This document shows positions 56,504 through 64,000 of a stretch of 64,000 bases of DNA, piece by piece. Every line of letters begins with the position of its first letter. Positions within the stretch are counted from its first letter, which is position 1. Origin of the DNA: JAXIPB01 sp045403155 (lineage in GTDB: Bacteria > Actinomycetota > Actinomycetes > Mycobacteriales > Micromonosporaceae); contig JAXIPB010000088.1 in the NCBI GenBank assembly GCA_045403155.1, forward strand, positions 1-64,000. Direction: 5' to 3'. A model generated the notes under the pieces. The model had not been told where the DNA came from and did not search any database. It worked only from the letters and a program-made list of their open reading frames with translations. Made by a program: the position numbers and the translations under genes.

Positions 56504-56974
56504 TCACGTGAGGGTGATTTCGGTCCCTGTAACCGTGACGTCGATCGCCCGCAGCGGCCGGTTGGCCGGCCCGGCCGCCACCGATCCATCAGCAATCTTG
56601 AATTTGCTGCCGTGGCACGGGCAGAGAATCTCACCATTGCGCACCTCGGAGACGACACAGCCCTGATGCGTGCAGACCGCGGTGAACGCCAGGAACGTGC
56701 CGGCCTGCGGCTGGGTCACCACCACCCGCCGCTGGTCGAAGATCTTTCCGCCGCCGACCGGGATCTCGCTCGTCTGGGCCAGCGGCTTCGGCGTACCGCC
56801 GTCGGCCGGCTCGTCTGTCTCCTCGGGATTCTCCGGCCCACCGCCGTGGCCCTGACCATAGGTGGCGCAGCCACCCAGTAGCGCAACGGCCACCGCGCCC
56901 GCCCCGGCGAGCACGGCCCGGCGGGACGCCATCGGCGCCGGTCCGGCCTCCTCCGGCGTGGTTTCCTGCTCCAT
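56504..56974 (-). CDS. Rieske [2Fe-2S] protein with Tat/lipoprotein signal
   Basis: 156 residues. MASRRAVLAGAGAVAVALLGGC combines a twin-arginine start with a lipobox cysteine, so it is exported folded and lipid-anchored. The Rieske cluster motifs are CTHQGC and CPCHGSKF. It carries single electrons outside the membrane. It is not a QcrA: it has one short anchor and no triple helix. Last gene of a three-gene unit with a DUF6529 membrane protein. Confidence 0.9.
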   Translation of the reverse strand: MEQETTPEEAGPAPMASRRAVLAGAGAVAVALLGGCATYGQGHGGGPENPEETDEPADGGTPKPLAQTSEIPVGGGKIFDQRRVVVTQPQAGTFLAFTAVCTHQGCVVSEVRNGEILCPCHGSKFKIADGSVAAGPANRPLRAIDVTVTGTEITLT

Positions 56975-56992
56975 CTCTGTCCTCCGTGCGTC

Positions 56993-57646
56993 TCAGAATT
57001 TCACCGGAAAGTTCGGGTTCGTGAAGAACCACAGCGACGAGGTCAACCACAGACCAACTATCGCAGTGAACACGAGACCGCCAAAAACGGGCAGCGCCCA
57101 GCCCGGCATGCCCTTGCGCGACAGCACCAGCATCTTCACCGTGAAGGCTCCGAAGAAAAAGCAGCCGAGCAAGGAGTGAATGAGAACCCTGGTCGACGCC
57201 GACTGGAAGCCGACCGCATACAGGCAATGCACGGCTACGGGCACGGCGAGCAGGAACGCAACCCGCCCGGACCAGCGGTGCAGCGTGCCGGTCCACGGGG
57301 GCGCAGAGATCCCGAGCTTTCCATACATCGCCAAGGCCGAGATGAGTTGAACGATGGCGAAGGCGACGGCGCCGGTGGCGAGCCAAGCCTTGGCCTGCAG
57401 CGGGCCCGAGAAGCCGGCCAGGCTCACCGCCACGTGGGTGCCCTCGTGCAGCCGCCCGTACACGCCGAGGGTCAGCGCCACCGCCCCGCCAATCGCCGCC
57501 GGAATCAGCAGCTTGGCCGCGCCGGACGCAGGCAGCATCGGCGTGAATCCTTGGCCTGTCTCCGCGACCGAGTCTGAGACCGACCGATACGCGGGATCGG
57601 ACGACGCGCTGGCGTTGCGTTGATCGCCTTCGGCGAAGTCACTCAT
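56993..57646 (-). CDS. DUF6529-type membrane protein
   Basis: 217 residues with a soluble N-terminus of about 40 and five or six membrane helices. Histidines in LHEGTHVAV, GTLHRWSGRVAFLL, AVHCLYAVGF and RVLIHSLLGCFFFG are spaced as in haem-b-binding membrane cytochromes (b561-like). With the Rieske protein downstream (18 bp) and a secreted protein upstream (9 bp), it may move electrons across the membrane. Haem binding is inferred from histidine pattern. Confidence 0.78.
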   Translation of the reverse strand: MSDFAEGDQRNASASSDPAYRSVSDSVAETGQGFTPMLPASGAAKLLIPAAIGGAVALTLGVYGRLHEGTHVAVSLAGFSGPLQAKAWLATGAVAFAIVQLISALAMYGKLGISAPPWTGTLHRWSGRVAFLLAVPVAVHCLYAVGFQSASTRVLIHSLLGCFFFGAFTVKMLVLSRKGMPGWALPVFGGLVFTAIVGLWLTSSLWFFTNPNFPVKF

Positions 57647-57655
57647 TGCTTCTCC

Positions 57656-58309
57656 TCACAGTCCCGTGCCATCGACAGCGGTCACGCTGACTGGCGTTCC
57701 GTCCACCGTCGTGCTGTTCGTCGCGGTATCCAACGGCGGCGCCGGCTCAGTGGCTTGCCCGACCTGGAGGACGCCGACCTGGGTGCCATCCTCAAGGACG
57801 ATCCAGCCGCCGACGATCTGCGCGTTACGCACATTCGCGCTCGCCCGATACAGCCCCGACGGCGGCTTGACCGACTTCACCGAGAAGGTGAACTGCTTTC
57901 CCGTCGCGGTCACGCTGCCGGCGGCAACGCCATTGGCATAGGTGCCGGTGAGACTCGCGTTGCCGGCGCCGGCCAGCCTCAACACGCCATTCTCGGCCGT
58001 CCCCTGCAGCCATGCCTCGGCGGACCTGCCGTCGCAGACGTACGCGACCGCCTTGCCATCCTTGACCGCGATGGCGATCGTCGCGCCTCCGCCGGTGACG
58101 TTGCCGGCGTACGTGACCTGGACCGCCGCCGGCTGGGTGGGTGCCGCGGTCGTCGGCGCGGCGGACGCGGACGGCGCCACCGAGGCGGTGCCGACCGCGG
58201 CGTCGTAACCGCCGTCCTCGTCCTTCGTGGCATTCAGGTTCAGCACCATTAAGGCGGCCGCGAGGATGACGCCGGCCGCCAGGGTGAGAATCGGGCCCTT
58301 ATGCTTCAT
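57656..58309 (-). CDS. exported protein linked to the Rieske/DUF6529 unit
   Basis: 217 residues from ATG 58309. A signal anchor MKHKGPILTLAAGVILAAALMVL is followed by an Ala/Thr/Pro linker and a beta-rich domain: VQVTYAGNVTGGGATIAIAVKDGKAVAYVCDGRSAEAWL and GWIVLEDGTQVGVLQVGQ. The domain recurs in actinobacterial secreted proteins. It is first in the unit; a binding or scaffold role is a guess. Confidence 0.7.
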   Translation of the reverse strand: MKHKGPILTLAAGVILAAALMVLNLNATKDEDGGYDAAVGTASVAPSASAAPTTAAPTQPAAVQVTYAGNVTGGGATIAIAVKDGKAVAYVCDGRSAEAWLQGTAENGVLRLAGAGNASLTGTYANGVAAGSVTATGKQFTFSVKSVKPPSGLYRASANVRNAQIVGGWIVLEDGTQVGVLQVGQATEPAPPLDTATNSTTVDGTPVSVTAVDGTGL

Positions 58310-58518
58310 TCGCTCACTCGCCTTATCGCTGCGGATCGAAGGGTCACGTCGCCATTGCACGACGCAGGCAACGGATTGTCTGCGTACTAATGCACAGAGC
58401 TACTGGCGGTCGCAACCGTGCGCTAGCGCTCGACGCCATCGTATTGTTGTCCCGGCGGCACGCAATCGCCCCAATGGCGAAAACGCCACATCGAGGAGCG
58501 TTACCTCCAAGGACCGTT

Positions 58519-60585
58519 GTGACCGAGCTCAGCCAGCCGCACCTGCCCCCCGCCGTCCAGCCGGCGCGGGCTCTGGTCTGGGCATTTCACCTGGCTCTGC
58601 CCGTGGCGGCGCTATGGCTCCTGCTCGCCCAGCCGCAGATCGACATCGTGTGGCAACACCCGCCCAGCCACTTCTGGCTGGTGCTGAGCGTGGCCGCGGT
58701 GAATGTCGTCGTCGGGGTTCGAATGAGCGCGGCCGCCCGCCGGCACGCCGACGCCCGCCTGTTCCTGGTTTCGTTGGCGTTTCTGACCTGCGCCGGCTTC
58801 TTTCTTCTGCACGCCCTAGCCACGCCGGGCATCATCGTCTCCCACCCCAATGCCGGATTCGATGTCGCCCAGCCGGTTGGTCTAGCCCTGGCCTCGCTGT
58901 TCGCGGTGGTTTCGGGCCTGCCGTTCTCAAGGACGCAGTCGGCCGCGTCGATGCGGGTGCTGGCCTGGGTACGGGGTGCGGTCGCGGCCCTGCTGGTCGG
59001 GTGGGCCGTGGTGTCGCTATTGGACCTTCCGCCCCTGAATCAACCACCGCCTGCTCGGGAGGTCGAGGGGCCGCTCACATTCGTCGCGATCGCGTCCGTC
59101 GTGCTCTATGTCATCGCCACAGTCCGGTTCTACCTGCTGCACCGGCGCGCCCCGGCGGCCGTACTCCTCAGCCTGGTCACGGCGTTCGCCCTCCTGGCCG
59201 AGGCAATGGTCGCGGTCATCCTGGCCGACAAGTGGCTTCTGTCATGGTGGGAGTGGCACGTCCTGCTCACGTTCGCGTTCGGATTCGTCGCATACAGCGC
59301 CTTCGTCCAGTACCGGCGCGAGGGCACCAGCGCTGGCCTCTTCGACGCGATCGGCCTCGAGTCCACGACTCGACGGATCCGAGCCGAGTACGGTGCCGCA
59401 CTCGAGGAGCTCGTCAGCGCGCTGCAGGAGCGCGAACGCACCGGCCAGGTCGGCGAAGTGAGCCTCGCGCCGCGGCTGGCCGAGCGGTTCGGCCTGACCG
59501 AGGGTCAGACGGCTGTGCTCGACAGGGCCGGCGCTGCCCTCGCGACCGAGCGCCAGCTCACCCGACGCCTCGCCGCGCTCGTCGACGCCGCCGAACAGGC
59601 CAGGGTGGGGCTCGACGATTCCGATCTCCTGGCCGAGATTCTGCAACGCGTACGTCCTGCGTACGGCGATATTCGGGTGGGCCTCGTGTCGGACGGACGG
59701 CTCGATGTGGATGGTCGCCGGTACGATCCGGGGGCCCTCGCCGCCGCGGGACCGCATCACCGCGACGGACGCGCGCTGTTCCCGCTGACGGTGAAGGGCC
59801 GGGTGGCCGGGGTATTGGAGGTCCCCGACCCGGCCGGGTACACCGGACCCGAGGTCCCACGCGACGACCCGTTGCTCGCGACGCTGGCCACCCAGCTATC
59901 GATCACGCTCGAGAACGCCCGGCTCTATCGCGAGCTGGGCACCCTGTTTCGCCAGTACATGTCCCCCGACGTCGCCAGCGCGCTCCTCGCGGATCCCGAC
60001 CAGGCCGCGCTGGGCGGTTCGGTCGTCGAGGTGACCGCACTCTTCGCGGATCTGCGCGGCTTCACCACGTTCTCCGAGGCGGTCGAGCCGGCCGAGATCG
60101 TGCGGATGCTCAATCGCTACCACGGCGCGGCCGTACCGTGCATTTTGGACAATGGCGGGACGATCGTGCAGTTCGTCGGCGACGCCCTGCTCGCGCTGTT
60201 CAACGCTCCGGCCCGGCAGGCGGACCACGCCGTAAGGGCCGTGCGGGCGGCGCTTTCGATGCAGCAGGTCGTCGAGGAGATCGCCGCCGCCGAACCGGGT
60301 TGGCCGCGGCTGCGGGTCGGCGCCAACACCGGGCCCGCACTCGTCGGCAACATCGGGAGCGAGACGCTGCGGGGGTTCAACGCCATGGGCGACGCTGTCA
60401 ACGTCGCCGCACGCCTGCAGGGTCTCGCCGAACCGGGCCAGGTCGTGATCGGCGAGGCGACGCGTGACGCGGTCGGGCCCGGCCTGCGCGTGGAGCCGCT
60501 GGGCGAGCTGACCGTGAAGGGTCGGCAGCAGCCGGTACGTGCCTTCGTCGTGACCGGCTTCGCGGCCGGTTCGGAGCAAGCATGA
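58519..60585 (+). CDS. class III adenylate cyclase with membrane and GAF-like domains
   Basis: 688 residues from GTG 58519, six bases after AAGGA. About seven membrane helices (1-265), a coiled linker (RIRAEYGAALEELVSALQERERTG), a GAF-like region (about 380-470, PLTVKGRVAGVLEVPD) and a class III cyclase domain: VTALFADLRGFTTFSE (metal Asp), FVGDALLALFNAP and LRGFNAMGDAVNVAARLQ. It makes cAMP from ATP. The next gene, overlapping by ATGA, is a CRP-like regulator, so signal maker and reader are co-encoded. Confidence 0.92.
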   Translation: MTELSQPHLPPAVQPARALVWAFHLALPVAALWLLLAQPQIDIVWQHPPSHFWLVLSVAAVNVVVGVRMSAAARRHADARLFLVSLAFLTCAGFFLLHALATPGIIVSHPNAGFDVAQPVGLALASLFAVVSGLPFSRTQSAASMRVLAWVRGAVAALLVGWAVVSLLDLPPLNQPPPAREVEGPLTFVAIASVVLYVIATVRFYLLHRRAPAAVLLSLVTAFALLAEAMVAVILADKWLLSWWEWHVLLTFAFGFVAYSAFVQYRREGTSAGLFDAIGLESTTRRIRAEYGAALEELVSALQERERTGQVGEVSLAPRLAERFGLTEGQTAVLDRAGAALATERQLTRRLAALVDAAEQARVGLDDSDLLAEILQRVRPAYGDIRVGLVSDGRLDVDGRRYDPGALAAAGPHHRDGRALFPLTVKGRVAGVLEVPDPAGYTGPEVPRDDPLLATLATQLSITLENARLYRELGTLFRQYMSPDVASALLADPDQAALGGSVVEVTALFADLRGFTTFSEAVEPAEIVRMLNRYHGAAVPCILDNGGTIVQFVGDALLALFNAPARQADHAVRAVRAALSMQQVVEEIAAAEPGWPRLRVGANTGPALVGNIGSETLRGFNAMGDAVNVAARLQGLAEPGQVVIGEATRDAVGPGLRVEPLGELTVKGRQQPVRAFVVTGFAAGSEQA

Positions 60586-61265
60586 CCACCAGCGGCGGAA
60601 CCGCCCGCCCGGCCGAGTTCTTCGACCAACTCACCAGTGTGGAGGCGGCCGAGTTGGAGCGGGTGGCCTACCGTCGCGACTTTCGCCGGGGCGCGGTCAT
60701 GTTCCGCGAGGCCGATCGCACCGAATGGGTGGCAGTTCTCCGCAGCGGCCGGGTCAAGGTCTCGGTCGACACAGCGAACGGGTTCGAGGTCGTGCTCGCG
60801 GTGCGCGGGCCAGGCGCGCTGCTGGGCGAGTTCTCGGCGATTGACCGCGAGCCCCGGTCGGCCACCGTCACCGCCATCGAACCCGTCACCGTTCTGGCCG
60901 TGCCGGTCGCGGCGTTCGAGTCGTACCTCCAGGCGAATGGGCGCGTGGCGTTCCTGCTCATGCGGACGATCATCGGGCGGCTCCGCGACGCCGACCGCAA
61001 GCGGATCGAGTTCGGGGCGCATGACACGGCAGGCCGCGTGGCCGTCCGCCTCGTCGAGATGGCAGAGCGGTTCGGTCAGGCCACCGCCGACGGAGTGAAA
61101 ATCGCGCTGCCGTTCTCGCAGGACGAGCTCGCCGGATGGATCGGCGCCTCCCGGGAGGCTGTCAGCAAGGCGCTGGGCGCGCTGCGCGCGGCGGGCGAGA
61201 TCCGAACCAGCCGAATGTCGGTGGTGGTACGTGACCTCGACGCGCTGCGCCGGCGCGCCGATTGA
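60582..61265 (+). CDS. Crp/Fnr-family transcriptional regulator
   Basis: 227 residues. The cyclic-nucleotide-binding barrel contains GPGALLGEFSAIDREPRSATVTAIE, which is the phosphate-binding cassette (GE and RSA match cAMP binders). The dimer helix leads to a winged helix: SQDELAGWIGASREAVSKALGALRAAG. Coupled to the adenylate cyclase gene, so it most likely responds to that enzyme's cAMP. Confidence 0.92.
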   Translation: MTTSGGTARPAEFFDQLTSVEAAELERVAYRRDFRRGAVMFREADRTEWVAVLRSGRVKVSVDTANGFEVVLAVRGPGALLGEFSAIDREPRSATVTAIEPVTVLAVPVAAFESYLQANGRVAFLLMRTIIGRLRDADRKRIEFGAHDTAGRVAVRLVEMAERFGQATADGVKIALPFSQDELAGWIGASREAVSKALGALRAAGEIRTSRMSVVVRDLDALRRRAD

Positions 61266-61297
61266 CCGTTCTACCGCCTGACCGTCCGGCCGCGCGC

Positions 61298-61358
61298 AAC
61301 TGGTTATCACTCGCCCGGCCGACACGACCCTGACCGGGCAGGTGTCGGACACTTGCGC
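61298..61358. repeat. dispersed repeat family B, copy 3
   Basis: ATCACTCGCCCGGCCGACAC and GACCGGGCAGGTGTCGGACACTTGC are related halves that can pair. Lies between convergent genes and may act as a terminator. Confidence 0.65.
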
Positions 61359-61362
61359 TGAT

Positions 61363-62184
61363 CTATGAATAGCGGGTGACGAATCCTCGGTTGCGGAAGA
61401 TTCGCAGCATCCAGGTCACGTAGCCGAGTCCGATGAGCGCCAACCCGACCGCTCCAGCAGTGGCGAGCCAGATCTCGCCCCACGGCATGGGCTCGCCGGT
61501 CGCGACGGTGCGTCCGGCCGAGAACGCGTGCGTCGTCGGCAGGACATGCGCCAGCGGCCGGAGCACCGCAGGAAGCGCCTCGATCGGATAGAAGACCCCG
61601 GACAGCGGCAGGACGACGAACAGAATTCCCCACGCGAACGCCTCGGCGCCGGTGCCGAATCGCAGCACGCGGCCGATGACGAACAGCGCGATCGACCAGC
61701 CGATGACGAGCAGGAGCGCGGCGACGACGATCATGCCCGGTCCGATCCCGGCCACGTTGAACGCGTACGCGCCCCATACGATCAACGTGACGGCCCCGAC
61801 GCCGATGACGAGCTTGACCAGGCCGAACAGCGCTACCCCGGTGATGTACTCCCACTCCCGCATCGGCGTCGCCATCAGGTTGAGCACGCTGCGGGACCAG
61901 GACTCCTCCAGGAAGCCGGTCGCAACCGCGATCTGGGCCTGGTAGACGATGTGCCACAGAATGACGCCGACGAGCAGATACAGCGCCACCTGCTGGGCGC
62001 CGGTCGTCGCGCGGCTGGCCGCGAAGACTCCGATCGAACCGAATAGCAGCACGTCCACGACTGGCCATACCAGGACGTCGAAGAGTCGGTGCGGGCTGCG
62101 TTGTAACACGTACGCATGGCGCCGCGCAATCGCGAGCACGCGCCACACAGTGCTGGCGACCGGGCCGTAGCTCTGAGGGCTCAT
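61363..62184 (-). CDS. ABC-2 type permease
   Basis: 273 residues with six membrane helices. RHAYVLQRSPHRLFDVLVWPVVDVLLFGSIGVF opens the domain, and GVFYPIEALPAVLRPLAHVLPTTHAFSAGR is the signature of ABC-2 exporters for drugs or polysaccharides. It overlaps its ATPase gene by 4 bp. Function depends on the ATPase, which is frameshifted in this sequence. Confidence 0.88.
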   Translation of the reverse strand: MSPQSYGPVASTVWRVLAIARRHAYVLQRSPHRLFDVLVWPVVDVLLFGSIGVFAASRATTGAQQVALYLLVGVILWHIVYQAQIAVATGFLEESWSRSVLNLMATPMREWEYITGVALFGLVKLVIGVGAVTLIVWGAYAFNVAGIGPGMIVVAALLLVIGWSIALFVIGRVLRFGTGAEAFAWGILFVVLPLSGVFYPIEALPAVLRPLAHVLPTTHAFSAGRTVATGEPMPWGEIWLATAGAVGLALIGLGYVTWMLRIFRNRGFVTRYS

Positions 62185-62952
62185 GCGGATATCTCCTCGG
62201 GTGCGCGGCTCGCCTCGGCAAGGTGCAGGAACACGTCCTCCAGGTCGTCCCGCCCGAACCGGTCGGCGATCTGTGCGGCCGTCCCGTCGGCGACGACTCG
62301 CCCGTGGGACAGGAAGATCACGCGCTCACAGAGTCGCTCGACTTCGATCATGTTGTGGCTGGTCACGAGCAACGCCGTGCCAAGCTCGTCGCTGAGTTCT
62401 CGCAATCCCGTCCGCACTCGCAGCGCCACGTCGGGGTCCAGCGATGCCGTGGGCTCATCGAGAATCAGCAGCCGCGGGCGATGCATGGCAGCCTTCACGA
62501 TGCCGACCAACGTCTTCTGCCCGCTCGACAGCTCCGTTCCCATCGCACGAGCCAGATCGGAGATGCCGAAGCGCTCGAGTCCGGCCCGCGCGGCGGCGTC
62601 CCGGCCGCCGCAGGCCGTACAGCCTTCCGAAGAGGCGCAGGTATTCGACAACCCGCACCTGCGCGGGCAACGGCAGGTAGCCGGCGGCGAAGCCGACCTG
62701 GGTCATGGCCTGCGCCCGATGCCGGGGCAGCCGGTGACCGAGGATCTCGATCTCGCCCGCGTTTGGCCGAACCGCACCGAGGCACATCAGCAGTGTTGTC
62801 GTCTTTCCGGCACCGTTGGGACCGAGCACCGCGACCCGTTCCCCGATGCCGATAGAGAGATCAACACCGTCGACCGCTCGGCCTCGCCGATACTCCTTCA
62901 CCAGTCCTTTGGCGCGCAGCGCGAGGTCGCGCTCGGTATCCACAGTGGGCAC
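62181..62952 (-). pseudogene. ABC transporter ATPase with a frameshift
   Basis: From GTG 62952 after GGGAGGA, one frame gives VKEYRRGRAVDGVDLSIG, VLGPNGAGKTTTLLMCLG (Walker A) and VVEYLRLFGRLYGL. Near 62590-62611 the homologous text moves to another frame: GRDAAARAGLERFGISDLA, LSSGQKTLVGIVKAA (signature), LLILDEPTASLDP (Walker B), VTSHNMIEV. One extra base in the G/C-rich stretch explains this. The ATPase is disrupted unless the base is a sequencing error. It pairs with the permease downstream. Confidence 0.82.
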
Positions 62953-63256
62953 GGTGAGACATCCTCCCAGGTCACGAAGGGCGACCGACAAGCGGTTTTT
63001 GGTGGCGAGAGTCAGCAACGGCGAATCGGTCGAAGTGTCAGAGCTGGCGACTGGCGAAAGACCGGACATAACCGTATATCCGAAAGGACTAGCGACCTCT
63101 ACCGTACGGACAGCCTAACCCCGACCGAAGGGCGGAAACGCTGCCGTTCGGGTGGCATCCAGTGATCCCTGCGGGTGAGTGACCCGATCAGGCGCGGACG
63201 CCATCATGAAGGGTCGGTTGATCGATCTGTGCACTTTGGACTTGAGAGGGCTCCAC

Positions 63257-63853
63257 GTGTCGGACCAGCAGTCGCCGGGCTCACCCCCGAACCAACCACA
63301 AGGCCCGGCTCCCCAGCGCCCGCCTGCGCAGCCGGCGGAGCCACCGACGACGGCTCAGGCCGCCGACGGTGGCGCGGTAACCGAAGAGACCGAAGAGGAG
63401 GCCGCGCAGCGTCGACGCCGCTGGCTTCTCCTCCTGCTTCTCGCGCTCCTACTTCTGCTGCTTTGCCTCGGCGGCGGCTTGTATTACTTGTTCCGCCAGA
63501 AAGACGAACCCCCGCCGACAACAAGCCCTTCGGTGACGCTGACGACTTCGGTGCCCACGCCGACGCCGACTCCAACGCCGACGCCCTCCCCGTCCCCCTC
63601 GCCGTCGCCGGAACCCCCGAAGACTGTCGCGGTGCCCAACGTGGTCGGCAAGACGGCCGAAGAGGCGGAGCAGATTCTCGGCGGCGCGGGCCTTGAGAAG
63701 GTGACGTTCGTCAGTGGCGACAACCCTAATGAGGCCGTTCAGGTCCTCGGCGAGTGGAAGGTCACCGAGCAGTCGCCGGCCGCCGGCTCGCAGGTTACCC
63801 TCGACACCGAGATCATTCTGACCGTCACGAGGCTCGGCGGCGGCCTCGGCTAG
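63257..63853 (+). CDS. membrane-anchored PASTA-domain protein
   Basis: 198 residues from GTG 63257, after GAGAGGG; an upstream ATG (63206) is possible. A Pro/Gln-rich cytoplasmic part (1-60) is followed by one membrane helix (RRRRWLLLLLLALLLLLLCL), a Pro/Thr/Ser repeat linker (TPTPTPTPTPSPSPSPSP) and one PASTA domain (VPNVVGKTAEEAEQILGGAGL, ending VTLDTEIILTVTR). PASTA domains bind muropeptides or penicillin-like beta-lactams on the cell surface. There is no kinase domain attached. Confidence 0.85.
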   Translation: MSDQQSPGSPPNQPQGPAPQRPPAQPAEPPTTAQAADGGAVTEETEEEAAQRRRRWLLLLLLALLLLLLCLGGGLYYLFRQKDEPPPTTSPSVTLTTSVPTPTPTPTPTPSPSPSPSPEPPKTVAVPNVVGKTAEEAEQILGGAGLEKVTFVSGDNPNEAVQVLGEWKVTEQSPAAGSQVTLDTEIILTVTRLGGGLG

Positions 63854-63864
63854 CGAACAGCGGA

Positions 63865-63905
63865 AGCTATCGAGCGCACAGCGGATAGCTATCGAGCGCA
63901 CAGCG
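63865..63905. repeat. 22-bp-period tandem repeat, two copies
   Basis: AGCTATCGAGCGCACAGCG occurs at 63865-63883 and 63887-63905, just before the terminator hairpin. Confidence 0.85.
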
Positions 63906-63906
63906 A

Positions 63907-63939
63907 AACCGGGGTGGTTCCCAGCGAACCACCCCGGTT
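63907..63939. terminator. perfect 13-bp hairpin terminator
   Basis: AACCGGGGTGGTT and AACCACCCCGGTT pair perfectly around CCCAGCG. Ends the PASTA gene transcript; only a short T-rich tail follows. Confidence 0.8.
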
Positions 63940-63971
63940 CGCCATCTATCACGTGGGCTGTTGCGCCCGCC

Positions 63972-63993
63972 AAGATCGCCGTGATCATGACCT
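63972..63993. repeat. dispersed palindromic repeat family A, partial copy at window end
   Basis: AAGATCGCCGTGATCATGAC matches the leading part of copies at 16732 and 39310. The window ends before a core could follow. Confidence 0.6.
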
Positions 63994-64000
63994 GACGGCC

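Noticed and set aside
58227..60467. 746-codon frame overlapping the adenylate cyclase
   Set aside because: Composition is Arg/Gly/Pro-rich, and the overlapping frame has full cyclase motifs.

Overview
The window is GC-rich DNA from an actinobacterium. The evidence is a WhiB regulator, an RsbW/STAS/SigF-type sigma module, a GPGG-motif small membrane protein, a DUF2630 protein, many GTG starts and paired DUF1800/DUF1501 genes. The family is uncertain. The palindromic intergenic repeats would fit Micromonosporaceae or a relative, but that is inference. No rRNA, CRISPR array, replication origin or secondary-metabolite core enzyme was seen.

Layout: (1) 1-3.2 kb. The tail of an IS256-type transposase is followed by a dense minus-strand tRNA array: 23 readable tRNAs, three tRNA-like remnants and an embedded HNH endonuclease gene. 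It is preceded by a boxA-like element and separated by a terminator from a 40-codon gene with a near-ideal promoter and ribosome binding site. (2) 3.6-6.2 kb. A membrane-anchored secreted protein, with an IS1182-type element inserted exactly in its stop codon. (3) 6.2-17.9 kb. A four-gene redox operon (dienelactone hydrolase, Mo-cofactor oxidoreductase, FAD reductase, DUF6510), a DMT transporter, a GH20 hexosaminidase, a nucleotidyltransferase toxin-antitoxin-like pair, a TetR/oxidoreductase divergon, and a D-amino-acid pair (N-acyl-D-amino-acid deacylase and a D-threonine-aldolase-like enzyme) facing a beta-propeller lactonase. (4) 18-31.7 kb. DUF1800/DUF1501 secreted pair, DUF1801 protein, PadR regulator with membrane protein, GNAT, lipoprotein, a divergent amidohydrolase/glutamine-synthetase-like pair (a split FluG arrangement) with a cyclase and a BKACE enzyme, a phosphotransferase and a decayed SARP regulator. 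(5) 32-39.2 kb. An apparently complete trans-4-hydroxy-L-proline degradation set: epimerase, D-hydroxyproline dehydrogenase components, pyrroline-hydroxycarboxylate deaminase and 2-oxoglutarate semialdehyde dehydrogenase. (6) 39.4-48.8 kb. DUF2630, an MFS transporter, two divergent alpha-glucan glycosidases, an Smr protein, an internally deleted Rpn-like gene pair, an AraC regulator and a CBS protein. (7) 48.9-52.3 kb. A stress sigma module in which the sigma factor and the anti-sigma kinase each carry their own STAS domain, plus WhiB and a GPGG protein. (8) 52.4-64 kb. A ROK regulator, a RecQ helicase with an unusual tail, a Rieske/DUF6529 electron-transfer group, an adenylate cyclase with a CRP-like regulator, an ABC exporter whose ATPase is frameshifted, and a PASTA protein.

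The most unusual parts are the tRNA array (leucine anticodons on class I bodies, C33 in six anticodon loops, a 99-nt tRNA-like element) and the sigma module, where the STAS phospho-serine is kept in the solo protein, alanine in the sigma factor and aspartate in the kinase. Short tandem duplications of 15-22 bp recur inside and next to genes, and two dispersed palindromic repeat families occupy intergenic gaps. All calls come from reading the sequence; no database search was run.
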